A DNA stretch of 13,928 nucleotides from DASWOJ01 sp964242415 (GCA_964242415.1 CAXTAT010000056.1:1-13928); one strand, 5' to 3'; positions 1 through 8,092 are shown, counted from the first letter of the stretch. Translations and numbers: made by a program. The notes: generated from the sequence alone by a model not told the origin.

Positions 1-52
1 CCACCGGGCCTTCGGGGAAGCGCAGCCCGTCCGCCACCTGGTGCAGGTTCAT
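1..52 (-). CDS. SMP-30/gluconolactonase-family protein, N-terminal fragment (cut by window edge)
   Basis: Only the first 17 codons are present, reading MNLHQVADGLRFPEGPV before the window edge. The DGLRFPEGPV stretch is the characteristic N-terminal motif of the SMP-30/gluconolactonase/LRE-like beta-propeller family, in which the Glu is a metal ligand. Members are metal-dependent lactonases or related hydrolases acting on sugar or other lactones. The ATG overlaps the stop of the upstream reductase gene as ATGA, so it is very probably translationally coupled to it and is the eighth gene of the leftward operon. Family assignment rests on this one motif; the rest of the protein is not visible. 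Confidence 0.7.
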   Translation of the reverse strand, partial: MNLHQVADGLRFPEGPV

Positions 53-1116
53 GCGAAGGCCTCCATGCGGGGAATGGTGCGGTCGAGCTGAAGTTGGGCG
101 AACTGGCGGTCGAACATGCGGTAGGTGTCCTCGAATCCGTCGAAACCGTGGGCGCGCAGCTTGGTGGTGTCCAGAACGTGGTCGAACTCGCGTTGCAGCA
201 CGAACTCGCCGAACGGCCAGGCGACCACGTCCCCGAACGGCGTCGGTTGCAGGCCGTGGCGCGCGACCATGCCCTGCCACAGCGCCTCCTTGTCGGACAT
301 GAACTCGGCGAACGGGAAGGCTTGCGGCTCCGCCACCTCCATGCCGAAGCCGCGTGCGATGTGCGGCCACATGCGGGACCAGCGGAACAGGTCGCCGTTG
401 GTGATGTTGTAGATCTCGTTGCGCGCCTGCCCGCTCTCCCCGGCCCACAGGATGGCGCGACCGATCAGCCCGGCGTCCGCTCCCTGGTTCAGCACGGCAT
501 AGGCCCGGGGGCTGCCGGGGTAGCGCAGCGGCAGGCCAAGCTCGCGGGAGATGGCGGCGTAAGCGCCGATCACGGTGGTGACGTTCATCGGGTTGCCCAG
601 CGCCAGGCCGTACACCACCGTGGGACGAAACACTGTCCAGCTCCAGAGCGCCCCCGCTTGCAGGGCGCGCAGGTGATCCTCCTGGTCGTAGTAGAAGTTG
701 GGCGGCATGTGGCGCGGGTCGGTTTCCAGCGCCGGGGTGGTGAAGCCGCCGAGGTGGCTGCCGTAGGCCTTGCCCCCCTGCAGCAGCGTGACGTGCCGCA
801 GGCCGCCCGCCACGGGGACCACCACCGCCATCAGGTTGCGCAGCATCGCCAGGTTCGGCGCCACCTCCGCCGCGCGGGTTGCGCGCGGCGTCCAGGCGGC
901 GAAGACGATGTGGGTGACGCCCTGGAGCCCACCCAGCTTGGCCCGGCAGTCGGCGGCGTCCGTCAGGTCCACCGAAACCATGCGGGCACGCCCAACCGGC
1001 ATGTCGCGCCGGCCCAGCCCGATCACGTCAATATCCGGGTCCGCGTCCAACTGCTCGACCATCGTGCGCCCGATCAAGCCGTGCGCCCCTGCGATCAGGA
1101 CCGTTTTGCGCGCCAT
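49..1116 (-). CDS. PRISE-like short-chain dehydrogenase/reductase (NAD(P)-dependent)
   Basis: This 355-residue protein has an N-terminal Rossmann fold with GAHGLIG (residues 10-16, the GxxGxxG dinucleotide-binding motif) after a beta strand KTVLIA. Further on are LLQGGKAYG (about 111-119, Lys116) and NFYYDQEDHL (140-149), then WSWTVFRPTVVYG. This pattern, with Tyr in NFYY rather than the standard YxxxK, matches the atypical SDRs related to plant progesterone 5-beta-reductase/iridoid synthase (PRISE), which reduce enones. The real substrate is unknown; a nucleoside-sugar epimerase label would be less accurate. An ATG 36 bases further upstream exists, but MARKTV is preferred because GGGGGAGG lies a few bases before it and the Rossmann strand then begins at residue 4. 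It follows tctA after repeat element A and overlaps the SMP-30 gene by 4 bases. Confidence 0.85.
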   Translation of the reverse strand: MARKTVLIAGAHGLIGRTMVEQLDADPDIDVIGLGRRDMPVGRARMVSVDLTDAADCRAKLGGLQGVTHIVFAAWTPRATRAAEVAPNLAMLRNLMAVVVPVAGGLRHVTLLQGGKAYGSHLGGFTTPALETDPRHMPPNFYYDQEDHLRALQAGALWSWTVFRPTVVYGLALGNPMNVTTVIGAYAAISRELGLPLRYPGSPRAYAVLNQGADAGLIGRAILWAGESGQARNEIYNITNGDLFRWSRMWPHIARGFGMEVAEPQAFPFAEFMSDKEALWQGMVARHGLQPTPFGDVVAWPFGEFVLQREFDHVLDTTKLRAHGFDGFEDTYRMFDRQFAQLQLDRTIPRMEAFA

Positions 1117-1134
1117 GCCTGGCCTCCCCCTCTC

Positions 1135-1347
1135 ATGCTGACCACTCTGCACCCCAACCGGTTCGCCCGTCCCCCCCCGTCTCCCCGCCCGTCATTGCGA
1201 GGAGCGCTTGCGACGCGGCAATCCAGGGGCCGCAACACCGGAACCGCCACCCCATGCCTCCCTGGATCGCTGCGCCGAAGCCGGCTCGCAATGACGGCGG
1301 CCCAGGTGGGACGGCAGTGCAGGAGGCAGGAAGGTGACGGCTGGCAT
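1135..1347. repeat. Palindromic intergenic element, copy A (tctA/SDR junction)
   Basis: The core palindrome spans 1191-1295. Its left arm begins GTCATTGCGAGGAGCGC and its right arm ends GGCTCGCAATGAC, with GGCAATCCAGG and CCTGGAT as inner pairing parts. The right outer end reads TGACGGCTGGCAT (1335-1347), which recurs in the other copies. The left outer end, ATGCTGACCACTC, is a weaker inverted match. The right end overlaps the stop codon of tctA (TGA formed at 1347-1349). It fills nearly all of the 230-bp gap between tctA and the SDR gene; I see no gene in it. In the mRNA it could fold into a long hairpin. Confidence 0.8.
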
Positions 1348-2882
1348 CAATCGGCCTGAACGGCCGCATCCCCATCCACGGGCACAGCCGCCACCTCCCG
1401 CGCCCCGAAGCTGCGGCCGGCGAACACCCACACCAGCGCCGCCGTCAGCACCAGCAGGCCCAGGCTGACCGGCCGCGTCAGGAACACGCTGAAGTCGCCG
1501 TTGTTCAGCTTCAGGCCGCGCCGCAGGTTCTCCTCCAGCACCGGCCCCAGCACCAAGCCGAGCATCAGCGGCGCCGGGTGGCAGCCCAGCAGCTTCAGCA
1601 CCACCCCCAGCACGGCGAACGCGGCGGCCACGCCCAGGTCGAACGCGGCGTTGGTAATGCTGTAGACGCCGATGCAGCAGCACACCAGCACCGCCGGATA
1701 CAGGTAGCGCCGCGGGATGCTCAGCAGCCGCACCCACACGCCCACCAGCGGCAGGTTCAGCACCAGCAGCATCATGTTGCCCAGCCACATGCTGGCGATC
1801 ACGCCCCAGAACAGCTCCGGGTTCTTGGTCATCACCTGCGGGCCCGGCTGGATGCCCTGGATCAGCAGCGCCGCCAGCATCAGCGCCATCGCCGCACCGG
1901 CCGGGATGCCCAGGGTCAGCATCGGGATAAAGTGCGTCAGCGCGGCGGCATTGTTCGCCGCCTCGGGGCCAGCGACACCCTCGATGGCGCCCTTGCCGAA
2001 CCGCGAGGGGTCCCGCGCCATGCGCTTCTCGATGGCATACGAGGCATAGGACGCGAGCAGCGGCCCCGTGCCCGGCAAGATGCCCAGGGCGGCGCCTAGC
2101 ACGGTGCCGCGGCCAATCGGCCTCCACGACGCCCGCAGGTCGGCGCGGCTCGGGACCAGCCCGGTGATGCGGAACGTGCCGGCCGTGACCCCCTCCGGCA
2201 GCCGCAGGTGCATCAGCACCTCCGCAAAGGCGAACAGCCCGACCGCGACGGCCACGAAATCCACCCCGTCCGCAAGCTGGTAGGCGCCGAACGTCAGCCG
2301 CATCGTCCCGGTCTCGACATCCGTGCCGACGGTGCCCAGCAGCAGCCCCAGCACCGACATCGCCATCGTCACCAGCATCGGCGTGTCCGACACGGCGGAG
2401 GCGGTGACCAGCGCCATGATGATCATCGCGGCGTTCTCCACGGGTCCGAACGCGAACGCCGCCCGGGCCAGCACGGGCGACAGGAAGGCGATCACCAGGA
2501 TGGCGAAGCACCCGGCCACGAACGACCCGATGGCCGACACGCACAGCGCCGCCCCGGCCCGGCCACGCTGCGCCATCGGGTGCCCGTCCAGGCAGATCAC
2601 GACGGAGGTCGGCTCCCCCGGCATGTTCAGCATGATCGCCGTCGTGGAGCCGGCGTGGTGCGCGCCGTAGTAGATGCCCGACAGCATGATCAGCGAGTCG
2701 ATGGGCGACATCTTGAAGGTGACCGGCAGCAGCATGGCGATGGTGGTGACGGGGCCGATGCCGGGCAGGATGCCGACCACCGTGCCCAGCGCGGCGCCCG
2801 CCAGGCAGTACAGCAGGTGCTGCGGCGTCAACGCCACCTGGAAGCCAAAATGCAGGTTATCCCAGATGCCCCAGATATCCAT
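1347..2882 (-). CDS. tctA: Tripartite tricarboxylate transporter, large membrane subunit TctA
   Basis: This 511-residue, very hydrophobic protein is the length expected for TctA (about 500 residues, roughly 12 membrane segments). Conserved marks are GILPGIGPVTT near residue 38, YYGAHHAGSTTAIMLNMPGE around 70-90, a second GILPGTGPLLASY in the second half, and GPEAANNAAA followed by LTLGIPAGAA. TctA is the ion-coupled translocating subunit, fed by the periplasmic TctC receptor. Start chosen at MDIWGIW: TAGGAG precedes it, overlapping the tctB stop, with 7-8 bases spacing. The open frame runs 78 codons further upstream, but those codons lie inside tctB in another frame and are not real. Its stop codon abuts the end of repeat element A. 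Substrate cannot be told from sequence: tricarboxylates, dicarboxylates and aromatic acids are all known for this family. Confidence 0.95.
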   Translation of the reverse strand: MDIWGIWDNLHFGFQVALTPQHLLYCLAGAALGTVVGILPGIGPVTTIAMLLPVTFKMSPIDSLIMLSGIYYGAHHAGSTTAIMLNMPGEPTSVVICLDGHPMAQRGRAGAALCVSAIGSFVAGCFAILVIAFLSPVLARAAFAFGPVENAAMIIMALVTASAVSDTPMLVTMAMSVLGLLLGTVGTDVETGTMRLTFGAYQLADGVDFVAVAVGLFAFAEVLMHLRLPEGVTAGTFRITGLVPSRADLRASWRPIGRGTVLGAALGILPGTGPLLASYASYAIEKRMARDPSRFGKGAIEGVAGPEAANNAAALTHFIPMLTLGIPAGAAMALMLAALLIQGIQPGPQVMTKNPELFWGVIASMWLGNMMLLVLNLPLVGVWVRLLSIPRRYLYPAVLVCCCIGVYSITNAAFDLGVAAAFAVLGVVLKLLGCHPAPLMLGLVLGPVLEENLRRGLKLNNGDFSVFLTRPVSLGLLVLTAALVWVFAGRSFGAREVAAVPVDGDAAVQAD

Positions 2883-2890
2883 AGCGGCTC

Positions 2891-3325
2891 CTAGAATGCC
2901 CTGATCGGCATACCGAGGAGCTGCACGAAGATCAGCGTGGCCGCCACCGACAGCACCGCCGCCGAGACGACCACCTGCACCGGATGGCGCCGCAGGTCGG
3001 CATACCCGGTCACCACCGCCAGCACGAACACGGCGGCGAGCAGCCCGCTGCTCTCCACCAGCCAGCCGAACAGCGCGATACCCAGCACCAGCATGCCCAG
3101 CGGCACCACCGGCCACCCCCCCGGCACCGGCGGCCCGGCGCGCAGCAGGCCGCGCGCCATGTTGGCCAGCCCCAGCAGCGCCAGCCCTGCCGACAGGATC
3201 AGCGGGAAGTAGCCCGGCCCCATCGCCGTCAGGGTCCCGATCGGGTAGCGGCGGGCCTGGCTGGCCGCCACCCCTCCGATGACCACGAACACCAGCCCGG
3301 CCAGCGCGTCGCGCGAGGAGCGCAT
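2891..3325 (-). CDS. tctB: Tripartite tricarboxylate transporter, small membrane subunit TctB
   Basis: This 144-residue protein has four hydrophobic stretches (about residues 8-22, 38-60, 72-92 and 95-138 as two helices) and the family motif MGPGYFP (35-41). TctB is the poorly conserved four-helix partner of TctA in the inner membrane. The start MRSSRDALAG overlaps the tctC stop by one base (TGATG), indicating translational coupling. The frame is open 14 codons further upstream but that extension would lie inside tctC. The stop TAG is 8 bases before tctA and forms part of its ribosome-binding site. Confidence 0.9.
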   Translation of the reverse strand: MRSSRDALAGLVFVVIGGVAASQARRYPIGTLTAMGPGYFPLILSAGLALLGLANMARGLLRAGPPVPGGWPVVPLGMLVLGIALFGWLVESSGLLAAVFVLAVVTGYADLRRHPVQVVVSAAVLSVAATLIFVQLLGMPIRAF

Positions 3326-4287
3326 CAGTCGATCTTGGCCCCGGAGGTGCGAACCACCTCGCCCCACTTGGCGATCTCGCGGGTCATGTAGGCCGTGAAC
3401 TCCGCCGGCGTGGTGGCGCGGCAGGTGGCGCCGAGGTCCCCGAAGCGCCGCACCACGTCCGGCTCCGCCAGCGCCCGGTTCACCGAAGCGTTCAGCCGCT
3501 CGACCACCGCCGCCGGCGTCCCCGCCGGCGCGACCAGCCCGTTCCAGGCAATCGCCTCGTAGCCCGGCAGCGTGCCGGCGATAGGCGGCACCCCCGGCAA
3601 CGTCGCCATGGCACCGCGCGACGTGACGCCCAGCGCCCGCACCGCCCCGTCCTGCACGTGCGGCAGGCAGGATTGCGAGGAGTCGAAGATCATCTCCACC
3701 TGCCCGGCCATCACGTCCTGGATCGCCGGGGCGCTGCCGCGGTAGGGCACATGGACCATCCGGATGCCGGCCATGCTGCAGAACAGCTCGCCCGCCAGGT
3801 GCGTGGACTGCCCGTTGCCGGAGGAGGCGTAGTGCAGCGCGCCGGGCTTAGCCTTCGCCAATGCGATCAGCTCGGGGACCGTCGCGGCAGGCACGGCGGG
3901 GTTGACCACCAGCACCAGCGGGTTCTCGGTCAGCAGCGCGACCGGGGCGAAGCTCCTCACGGTGTCGAAGGCCATGTTGGCGAATAGCGTCATGTTGATG
4001 GCGTGCGCGGTGGTGTTAACCGCCAGCGTGTAGCCGTCCGGCTTGGCCCGTGCGGCGGCGTCCATGCCCAGGTTGCCGCCCGCGCCGGGGCGGTTGTCCA
4101 CCAGGAAGCGCTGGCCCAGCTCGGTGCCCATCCGCTCGCCGATGATGCGCGCGGTGATGTCGGTCGATCCGCCGGGCGGGTAAGGCACGATCAGCCGGAT
4201 GGTGCGGTCGGGGTAGCCCTCCGCCCGGGCCAGGCGGGGCAGGGCGGCAGCGAGGGCAGAGCCGAGGACGGTGCGGCGGCTGGGCAT
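3325..4287 (-). CDS. tctC: Periplasmic receptor of tripartite tricarboxylate transporter (Bug/TctC family), Tat-type signal
   Basis: This 320-residue Bug-family binding protein delivers its ligand to TctAB. It begins MPSRRTVLGSALAAALPRLARA; SRRTVLG is a twin-arginine motif and cleavage after ARA near residue 22 is plausible, suggesting Tat export. Family marks are IVPYPPGGSTDITAR (the loop that grips the ligand carboxylate), FLVDNRPGAGGNLG, KPDGYTL, and VPYRGSAPAIQDVMAGQV. An ATG three codons earlier (4296) is possible, but it directly abuts TAGGGG. The chosen ATG has AGGGGA at proper spacing, so it is preferred. The CoA-ligase stop is 12 bases upstream, so the two are in one transcript. Ligand unknown; Bug proteins bind diverse carboxylates and amides. 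Confidence 0.92.
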   Translation of the reverse strand: MPSRRTVLGSALAAALPRLARAEGYPDRTIRLIVPYPPGGSTDITARIIGERMGTELGQRFLVDNRPGAGGNLGMDAAARAKPDGYTLAVNTTAHAINMTLFANMAFDTVRSFAPVALLTENPLVLVVNPAVPAATVPELIALAKAKPGALHYASSGNGQSTHLAGELFCSMAGIRMVHVPYRGSAPAIQDVMAGQVEMIFDSSQSCLPHVQDGAVRALGVTSRGAMATLPGVPPIAGTLPGYEAIAWNGLVAPAGTPAAVVERLNASVNRALAEPDVVRRFGDLGATCRATTPAEFTAYMTREIAKWGEVVRTSGAKID

Positions 4288-4299
4288 GGCGGGCATCCC

Positions 4300-6378
4300 C
4301 TACGCGGTCGCGATGATGACGGCGTCGAGCGCGGTGGCGCCCTCGCCCGCGCTGCCGACCAGCAGCGGGTTGATGTCCAGGCTGATGATGGCCTGATCGT
4401 CCAGCACCAGGTACCCGATGGCGACGGCGGCGGCGGCCAGCGCCGGCAGATCCATTGGCGGCTCGCCGCGCACGCCGTGCAGCACGGGGGCGATCCGCAG
4501 GGTGTCCAGCGCGGCCAGCACGTCCGCGGCGTCGAAGGGCGGCAGCAGCAGGGCGGTGTCGGGCAGCGCCTCGACGTACTTGCCGCCGTCGCCGAGCAGC
4601 ACCACGGGGCCGAACACCGGGTCGTGGTGCGCGCCGATCAGCATCTCCCGCCGTCCGCGCAGCATGGGCGCCACCAGCACGCCGTCGAAGCGGAAGCCCC
4701 CAGCCTCCAGCGCGCCCCGGCAGGCGGCGAAGGCGGCCCGCACGGCAGCCGCATCCGTCAGGTTCAGCCGCACCAGCCCATGCTCCGACTTGTGCGCGAC
4801 ATCGGCCGAGCAGCCCTTCAGCACCACGGGGCCGCCCAGCGCCGCGAGCGCGTCCACCGCCTCCGCCTCCGTCCAGCAGAGGCGGTGCGGCATGACGAGG
4901 ATGCCTGCGGCGGCCAGGCGGCGCAGGCTGTCGGCCTCGTTCAGCAGCCGTCCGTTGCCGGGCAGGGCCGCTGGCAGCGCGACGGGGCCGGGCCGCCCGC
5001 GGGTGGCCTCGATCAGCTCGTGGTGGCGGATGAAGCCGTCCAGCGCGGCGACCGCCTGCGTCTCGAACGTGAACACCGGCAGGCCCGCCACCTTGAAGTG
5101 CCCGGCCACCATCGGCTGCGGCGCAGCGATCACCAATGGCTTGCCGGTCTCTGCCGCGAACGCCGCCGCATCGCGGGCGAATACCGGCACGTCGTAGGCC
5201 GCACCGGCGACGGGCACGCCGATCAGGAAGGCGTCGGCGGCCGGGTCGCGCGCCAGCACGGGCAGGATCTGGCTGAACAGGCCGCTGTTGGTCAGCAGGG
5301 CGGCGGTGATGTCCACCGGGTTCGCCGTGGCGGCAAAGCTGGGCAGCACGGCGCGCAGCCCGGCCTGCGTCGCCTCGGACAGCTCCGCCATCGGCATCCC
5401 GGCCGCGGTCGCCGCATCGGCCGCCATGACGCAGGTCGCGCCGGAGTTGCTGACCACCACCAGCCGGCGCCCGCGCGGATGCCAGCCTTTCAGGTAAAGC
5501 TCGACCGCATCGACCATCTCGGCCATGTCGCGCACCCGGCGGATGCCGTGGCGCCGCATGAAGGCGTCCACCACCCGGTCCTCGTTGGCGAGCGCCCCGG
5601 TATGGGACCGCGCCGCCGCCTGGCCCGCGGCGGTGCGGCCGGGTTTCAGCGCAATCACCGGCAGGCCGCGGGCATGCGCCACCCGCGCGGCCTCGGCCAG
5701 GTGGTGCGGGTCGGTGATGCCTTCGAGGTACAGCAGCAGCACCCGCACGTCCGGGTCGGCGGCGACGGCCACCGCCAGCTCGCACGCGGTCACGTCGCAG
5801 TCGTTGCCGGTGGCGTGCGAGTGGCGGATGCCGATGCCCCGGCCGCGCAGGATGCCGTACGGCACGACGCTCATCGCGCCGCTCTGGCTGATGATGGCCA
5901 CGGGTCCGTCCTGCGGCGGCGCCTCGATGTACATGGAGGAGAAGCTGAGCACCGCCCCGGTGGCGAAGTTGGCCAGGCCCTGCGAGTTCGGGCCGACCAG
6001 CCGCAGGCCGCGCGCCCGGGCATTGGCAGCCATGCCCCGCTCCTGCGCCTTGCCCCCGGCGGTCTCGCCGAAGCCGGACGCCATCATGATCGCCACCTTG
6101 ACCCCGGCGGCGGCGCAGTCCTCCACCGCGGCGACGGCTGCGGCGCCGGGGACGGCGATGATCGCCACGTCCGGCGGCATCGGCAGGGCCGCCAGGTCCG
6201 GGAAGCTGCGGAGGCCCTGCAACTCGGCGCGGTTGGGGTTGATCGGGAACACCCGGCCGCGGAAGCCGAACCGGGCCAGGTAGTCCACCGGCCGCCCGCC
6301 GATCTTGTCCGGGTTCTCCGACGCGCCGATCACCGCGACGGAGGCGGGGTCCAGCACCAGGCTTATGCCAGCCGTCAT
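4300..6378 (-). CDS. Acyl-CoA ligase, ADP(NDP)-forming (acetate-CoA ligase/succinyl-CoA synthetase-like, fused alpha-beta)
   Basis: This 692-residue protein is predicted to convert an acid, CoA and ATP to acyl-CoA, ADP and phosphate. The CoA-binding domain begins at PASVAVIGAS (11-20). LVGPNSQG (127-134) and AIISQSGAM (161-169) mark the succinyl-CoA ligase-like domains. ARSHTGALA (about 256-264) carries the presumed phosphorylated His259. The C-terminal 220 residues form an ATP-grasp domain (GGPVVLKG, HKSEHGLVRLNL, DINPLL). Domain order CoA-binding, ligase, ATP-grasp is usual for single-chain bacterial members, many of which act on aromatic, dicarboxylic or xenobiotic acids. Start ATG has GGAGGT eight bases upstream, but both lie within repeat element B, whose end encodes the first residues MTAGI. 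It sits between the DUF35 gene and tctC, fitting activation of an imported acid. Confidence 0.93.
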   Translation of the reverse strand: MTAGISLVLDPASVAVIGASENPDKIGGRPVDYLARFGFRGRVFPINPNRAELQGLRSFPDLAALPMPPDVAIIAVPGAAAVAAVEDCAAAGVKVAIMMASGFGETAGGKAQERGMAANARARGLRLVGPNSQGLANFATGAVLSFSSMYIEAPPQDGPVAIISQSGAMSVVPYGILRGRGIGIRHSHATGNDCDVTACELAVAVAADPDVRVLLLYLEGITDPHHLAEAARVAHARGLPVIALKPGRTAAGQAAARSHTGALANEDRVVDAFMRRHGIRRVRDMAEMVDAVELYLKGWHPRGRRLVVVSNSGATCVMAADAATAAGMPMAELSEATQAGLRAVLPSFAATANPVDITAALLTNSGLFSQILPVLARDPAADAFLIGVPVAGAAYDVPVFARDAAAFAAETGKPLVIAAPQPMVAGHFKVAGLPVFTFETQAVAALDGFIRHHELIEATRGRPGPVALPAALPGNGRLLNEADSLRRLAAAGILVMPHRLCWTEAEAVDALAALGGPVVLKGCSADVAHKSEHGLVRLNLTDAAAVRAAFAACRGALEAGGFRFDGVLVAPMLRGRREMLIGAHHDPVFGPVVLLGDGGKYVEALPDTALLLPPFDAADVLAALDTLRIAPVLHGVRGEPPMDLPALAAAAVAIGYLVLDDQAIISLDINPLLVGSAGEGATALDAVIIATA

Positions 6379-6557
6379 CTGTTCTGACCTCCACGCAGCA
6401 GCATCCCATCAGGCGCCGTCATTGCGAGCCGCGTTTGCGGCGCGGCAATCCAGGAGCGCATGGGCTGCGCCAGTCGTGCGGCCTCTGGATTGCCGCGTCG
6501 CTGCGCTCCTCGCAATGACGGTGGGGTGAACCGGCCGGGACACGGGACGGTTGGCAT
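6365..6557. repeat. Palindromic intergenic element, copy B (DUF35/CoA-ligase junction)
   Basis: The core palindrome is 6418-6519 (GTCATTGCGAGCCGCG... to ...GCTCCTCGCAATGAC). The outer ends are inverted relatives: ATGCCAGCCGTCA on the left and GGGACGGTTGGCAT on the right. The left flank from 6361 to the core aligns almost without gaps to that of copy D (GCTTATGCCA, then TCTGYTCTGACC, then GCATCCSATCAG), so the repeat unit is about 195 bp, not just the palindrome. It covers the ribosome-binding site and first codons of the CoA-ligase gene on the minus strand and ends 11 bases from the DUF35 stop. Confidence 0.85.
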
Positions 6558-6568
6558 CGAGCCGGTGG

Positions 6569-6919
6569 TCATGCGCCGGGCCGTTCGCAAAAAGGGATGG
6601 TGAGGTCGCCGAAGGCCACGAAGCGCGTCACCACCTTGTCGTCGATCCCCACATCCTGGGCGGCGTGCGTCATGGCGCGGAACCCTTCTTCCATATCGAC
6701 CAGCGCAACCCGGTAGGGGGCCAGCGCCCGAAGCTCCGGCGATGGCGCGCGGGTGACGGTGGTGATGGCATAAACCCGGCCGCGCCCGGATGCCGTGCGC
6801 GTTTCCGGGCCGGCAGCGCCGCAGCGCGGGCAGAAAGTGCGGGCGAAGTACCAGACGGCGCCGCACGCCGGGCAGTGCTGGAAGTCCAGGCCAGGCGTTC
6901 CGGCAGTCCAGTCGGTCAT
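6569..6919 (-). CDS. DUF35 zinc-ribbon/OB-fold protein, partner of the thiolase-like enzyme
   Basis: This 116-residue protein has an N-terminal zinc ribbon CPACG...CPRCG (Cys16, Cys19, Cys30, Cys33) followed by an OB-fold region containing GRGRVYAITTV and PYRVALVDMEEG. This is the standard two-part architecture of DUF35 (ChsH2 C-terminal/BbsA-like) proteins. Known relatives bind thiolase-superfamily enzymes and help hold or shuttle the CoA ester, as in BbsA with BbsB (benzoylsuccinyl-CoA thiolase) and the DUF35 domain with the steroid aldolase Ltp2. Its ATG overlaps the thiolase stop as ATGA, strongly suggesting 1:1 coupled synthesis. A soluble cytoplasmic complex is expected. Confidence 0.92.
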   Translation of the reverse strand: MTDWTAGTPGLDFQHCPACGAVWYFARTFCPRCGAAGPETRTASGRGRVYAITTVTRAPSPELRALAPYRVALVDMEEGFRAMTHAAQDVGIDDKVVTRFVAFGDLTIPFCERPGA

Positions 6920-8052
6920 CGGGTTTGCTCCAGCAGCAGGCTGACATGGGAGGACAGCACGCCGCCATCGCCGTGCAGCAGCGCCAGCGAGGCGTCCCCG
7001 ACCTGCCGCGGCCCGGCCCGGCCGGTCATCTGCAACTGCGCCTCCACCAGGTGCGCCATCGCCCCGCCGACGCCGCAATGGCCATAGCTGAGCAGCCCGC
7101 CATGCGTGTTCAGCGGCAGCCGGCCGCCGCGGCTGAAGTGCCCCGCCCGCGCCAGCGCCCCGGCCCCGGCGCGCGGGGCCAGGCCAAGCTCCTCCAGCAG
7201 GATGGCGAGCGTGATGGTGAAGCTGTCGTAGATGCCGGCATAGCGCACGTCCCCGGCTGCCACCGTGCGGCCCAGCCCCGCCCGCGCCGCCGCGTCCGCC
7301 GCGCCGAACCGGGTCAGGCTGGGCGCCGCCGTCACATGCTGGTGGGTGTGCGCCTGCCCGGCGCCGACGATCCGCACCCCGGCCGGCCCGGTGCGCTCGC
7401 GGCTGACCACGACGGCCGCGCCGCCGTCCGAGATGGGGCAGCAATCCAGCAGGCGCAGCGGCGGGGCGATCGGCTTGGAGGCCAGCACCTCGTCCACCGT
7501 GACCGGCGTCTGGAACTGCGCGCCGGGGTGCAGCGCGGCGTGGGCGCGCATCAGCACCGCAAGCTCCGCCAGGTCTTCCGCCGTCGTGCCGGTCTCGTGC
7601 ATGTAGCGGGAGGCGACCAGGCCGTAGTAGGCGGGGATGGTCGGCCCCAGCGGCACCTCGTAGCGGGGGTGCCCGACCTGGGCCAGCACCTGCACCGCGG
7701 CGTCCCGCGACTGCCCGGTCAGCCGGTTCTCCCCGGCGACGACCAGGACGTGCCGTGCGGCCCCCGCGTCCACAAGCTGATGCGCCAGCATCGTCATGGC
7801 AAAGCCGGTGGCGCCGCCAAGCTGCACGCCGTGCGCGTAGTGCGGCATCAGGCCGAAGTGCTCGGTGAACACGGTCGAGAGCATCAGGTGCGGCAAGGTG
7901 GTGGAGTAGCCCGTGACCAGCCCGTCCACCTCCGCGCGCCGCAGCCCGGCGTCGTCCAGGGCGGCAGCCGCGGCGTCGCTCATCAGGTCCAGGGTGTCCT
8001 GGCCGTCCAGGCGCCCGTATGGCGTCAGGCCCACGCCGGTGATCCAGCTCAA
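6916..8052 (-). CDS. Thiolase-superfamily protein (SCP2-thiolase/Ltp2-like), lacking the usual catalytic cysteines
   Basis: Read from a TTG start, this is a 378-residue protein beginning MSWITGVGLTPYGR, which matches the usual start of SCP2-type thiolases. Visible marks are LVVAGE near 103-108, ISDGGAAVVV (207-216), YDSFTITLAILLEELG (275-290), NTHGGLLSYGHCGVGG (315-330) and LLHGDGGVLS. At the nucleophile position (family VNxxCxSG) the sequence reads VQLGGATG, so Gly80 replaces Cys, and the C-terminal catalytic Cys is also absent. GH of the GHP-like motif remains (His325). This pattern fits lipid-transfer/thiolase relatives and retro-aldolases rather than a classical acyl-CoA thiolase. TTG (8052) is preferred over the upstream ATG at 8094: GGAGGGG lies before it, while the ATG has none and overlaps the predicted -10. 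It is first in the leftward operon. Confidence 0.88.
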   Translation of the reverse strand: MSWITGVGLTPYGRLDGQDTLDLMSDAAAAALDDAGLRRAEVDGLVTGYSTTLPHLMLSTVFTEHFGLMPHYAHGVQLGGATGFAMTMLAHQLVDAGAARHVLVVAGENRLTGQSRDAAVQVLAQVGHPRYEVPLGPTIPAYYGLVASRYMHETGTTAEDLAELAVLMRAHAALHPGAQFQTPVTVDEVLASKPIAPPLRLLDCCPISDGGAAVVVSRERTGPAGVRIVGAGQAHTHQHVTAAPSLTRFGAADAAARAGLGRTVAAGDVRYAGIYDSFTITLAILLEELGLAPRAGAGALARAGHFSRGGRLPLNTHGGLLSYGHCGVGGAMAHLVEAQLQMTGRAGPRQVGDASLALLHGDGGVLSSHVSLLLEQTR

Positions 8053-8092
8053 CGTACGCCCCTCCGCCGCGGGTCTGCTGCCGCGTGCGCCC

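Noticed and set aside
94..1359. Long plus-strand open frame opposite the SDR gene
   Set aside because: It is antisense to a well-supported gene, rich in His/Arg/Gln/Gly without any recognisable domain, and runs on through repeat element A; a typical high-GC shadow frame.
1133..1375. Small open frames within the palindromic elements (also at 6375-6968, 10517-10729, 12502-12768)
   Set aside because: They translate the repeat itself, giving recurring peptides such as WIAASQALLAMTG that reflect DNA repetition rather than a protein family.
2883..3116. N-terminal extension of TctA by 78 codons
   Set aside because: The extension lies inside tctB in a different frame and is Gly/Arg/Ala-rich; MDIWGIW has its own AGGAG and the usual TctA start.
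4003..6387. 794-codon plus-strand and 797-codon minus-strand open frames over the CoA-ligase gene
   Set aside because: Both are Arg/Gly/His-rich frames overlapping the CoA ligase, whose frame carries all conserved motifs and a proper ribosome-binding site.
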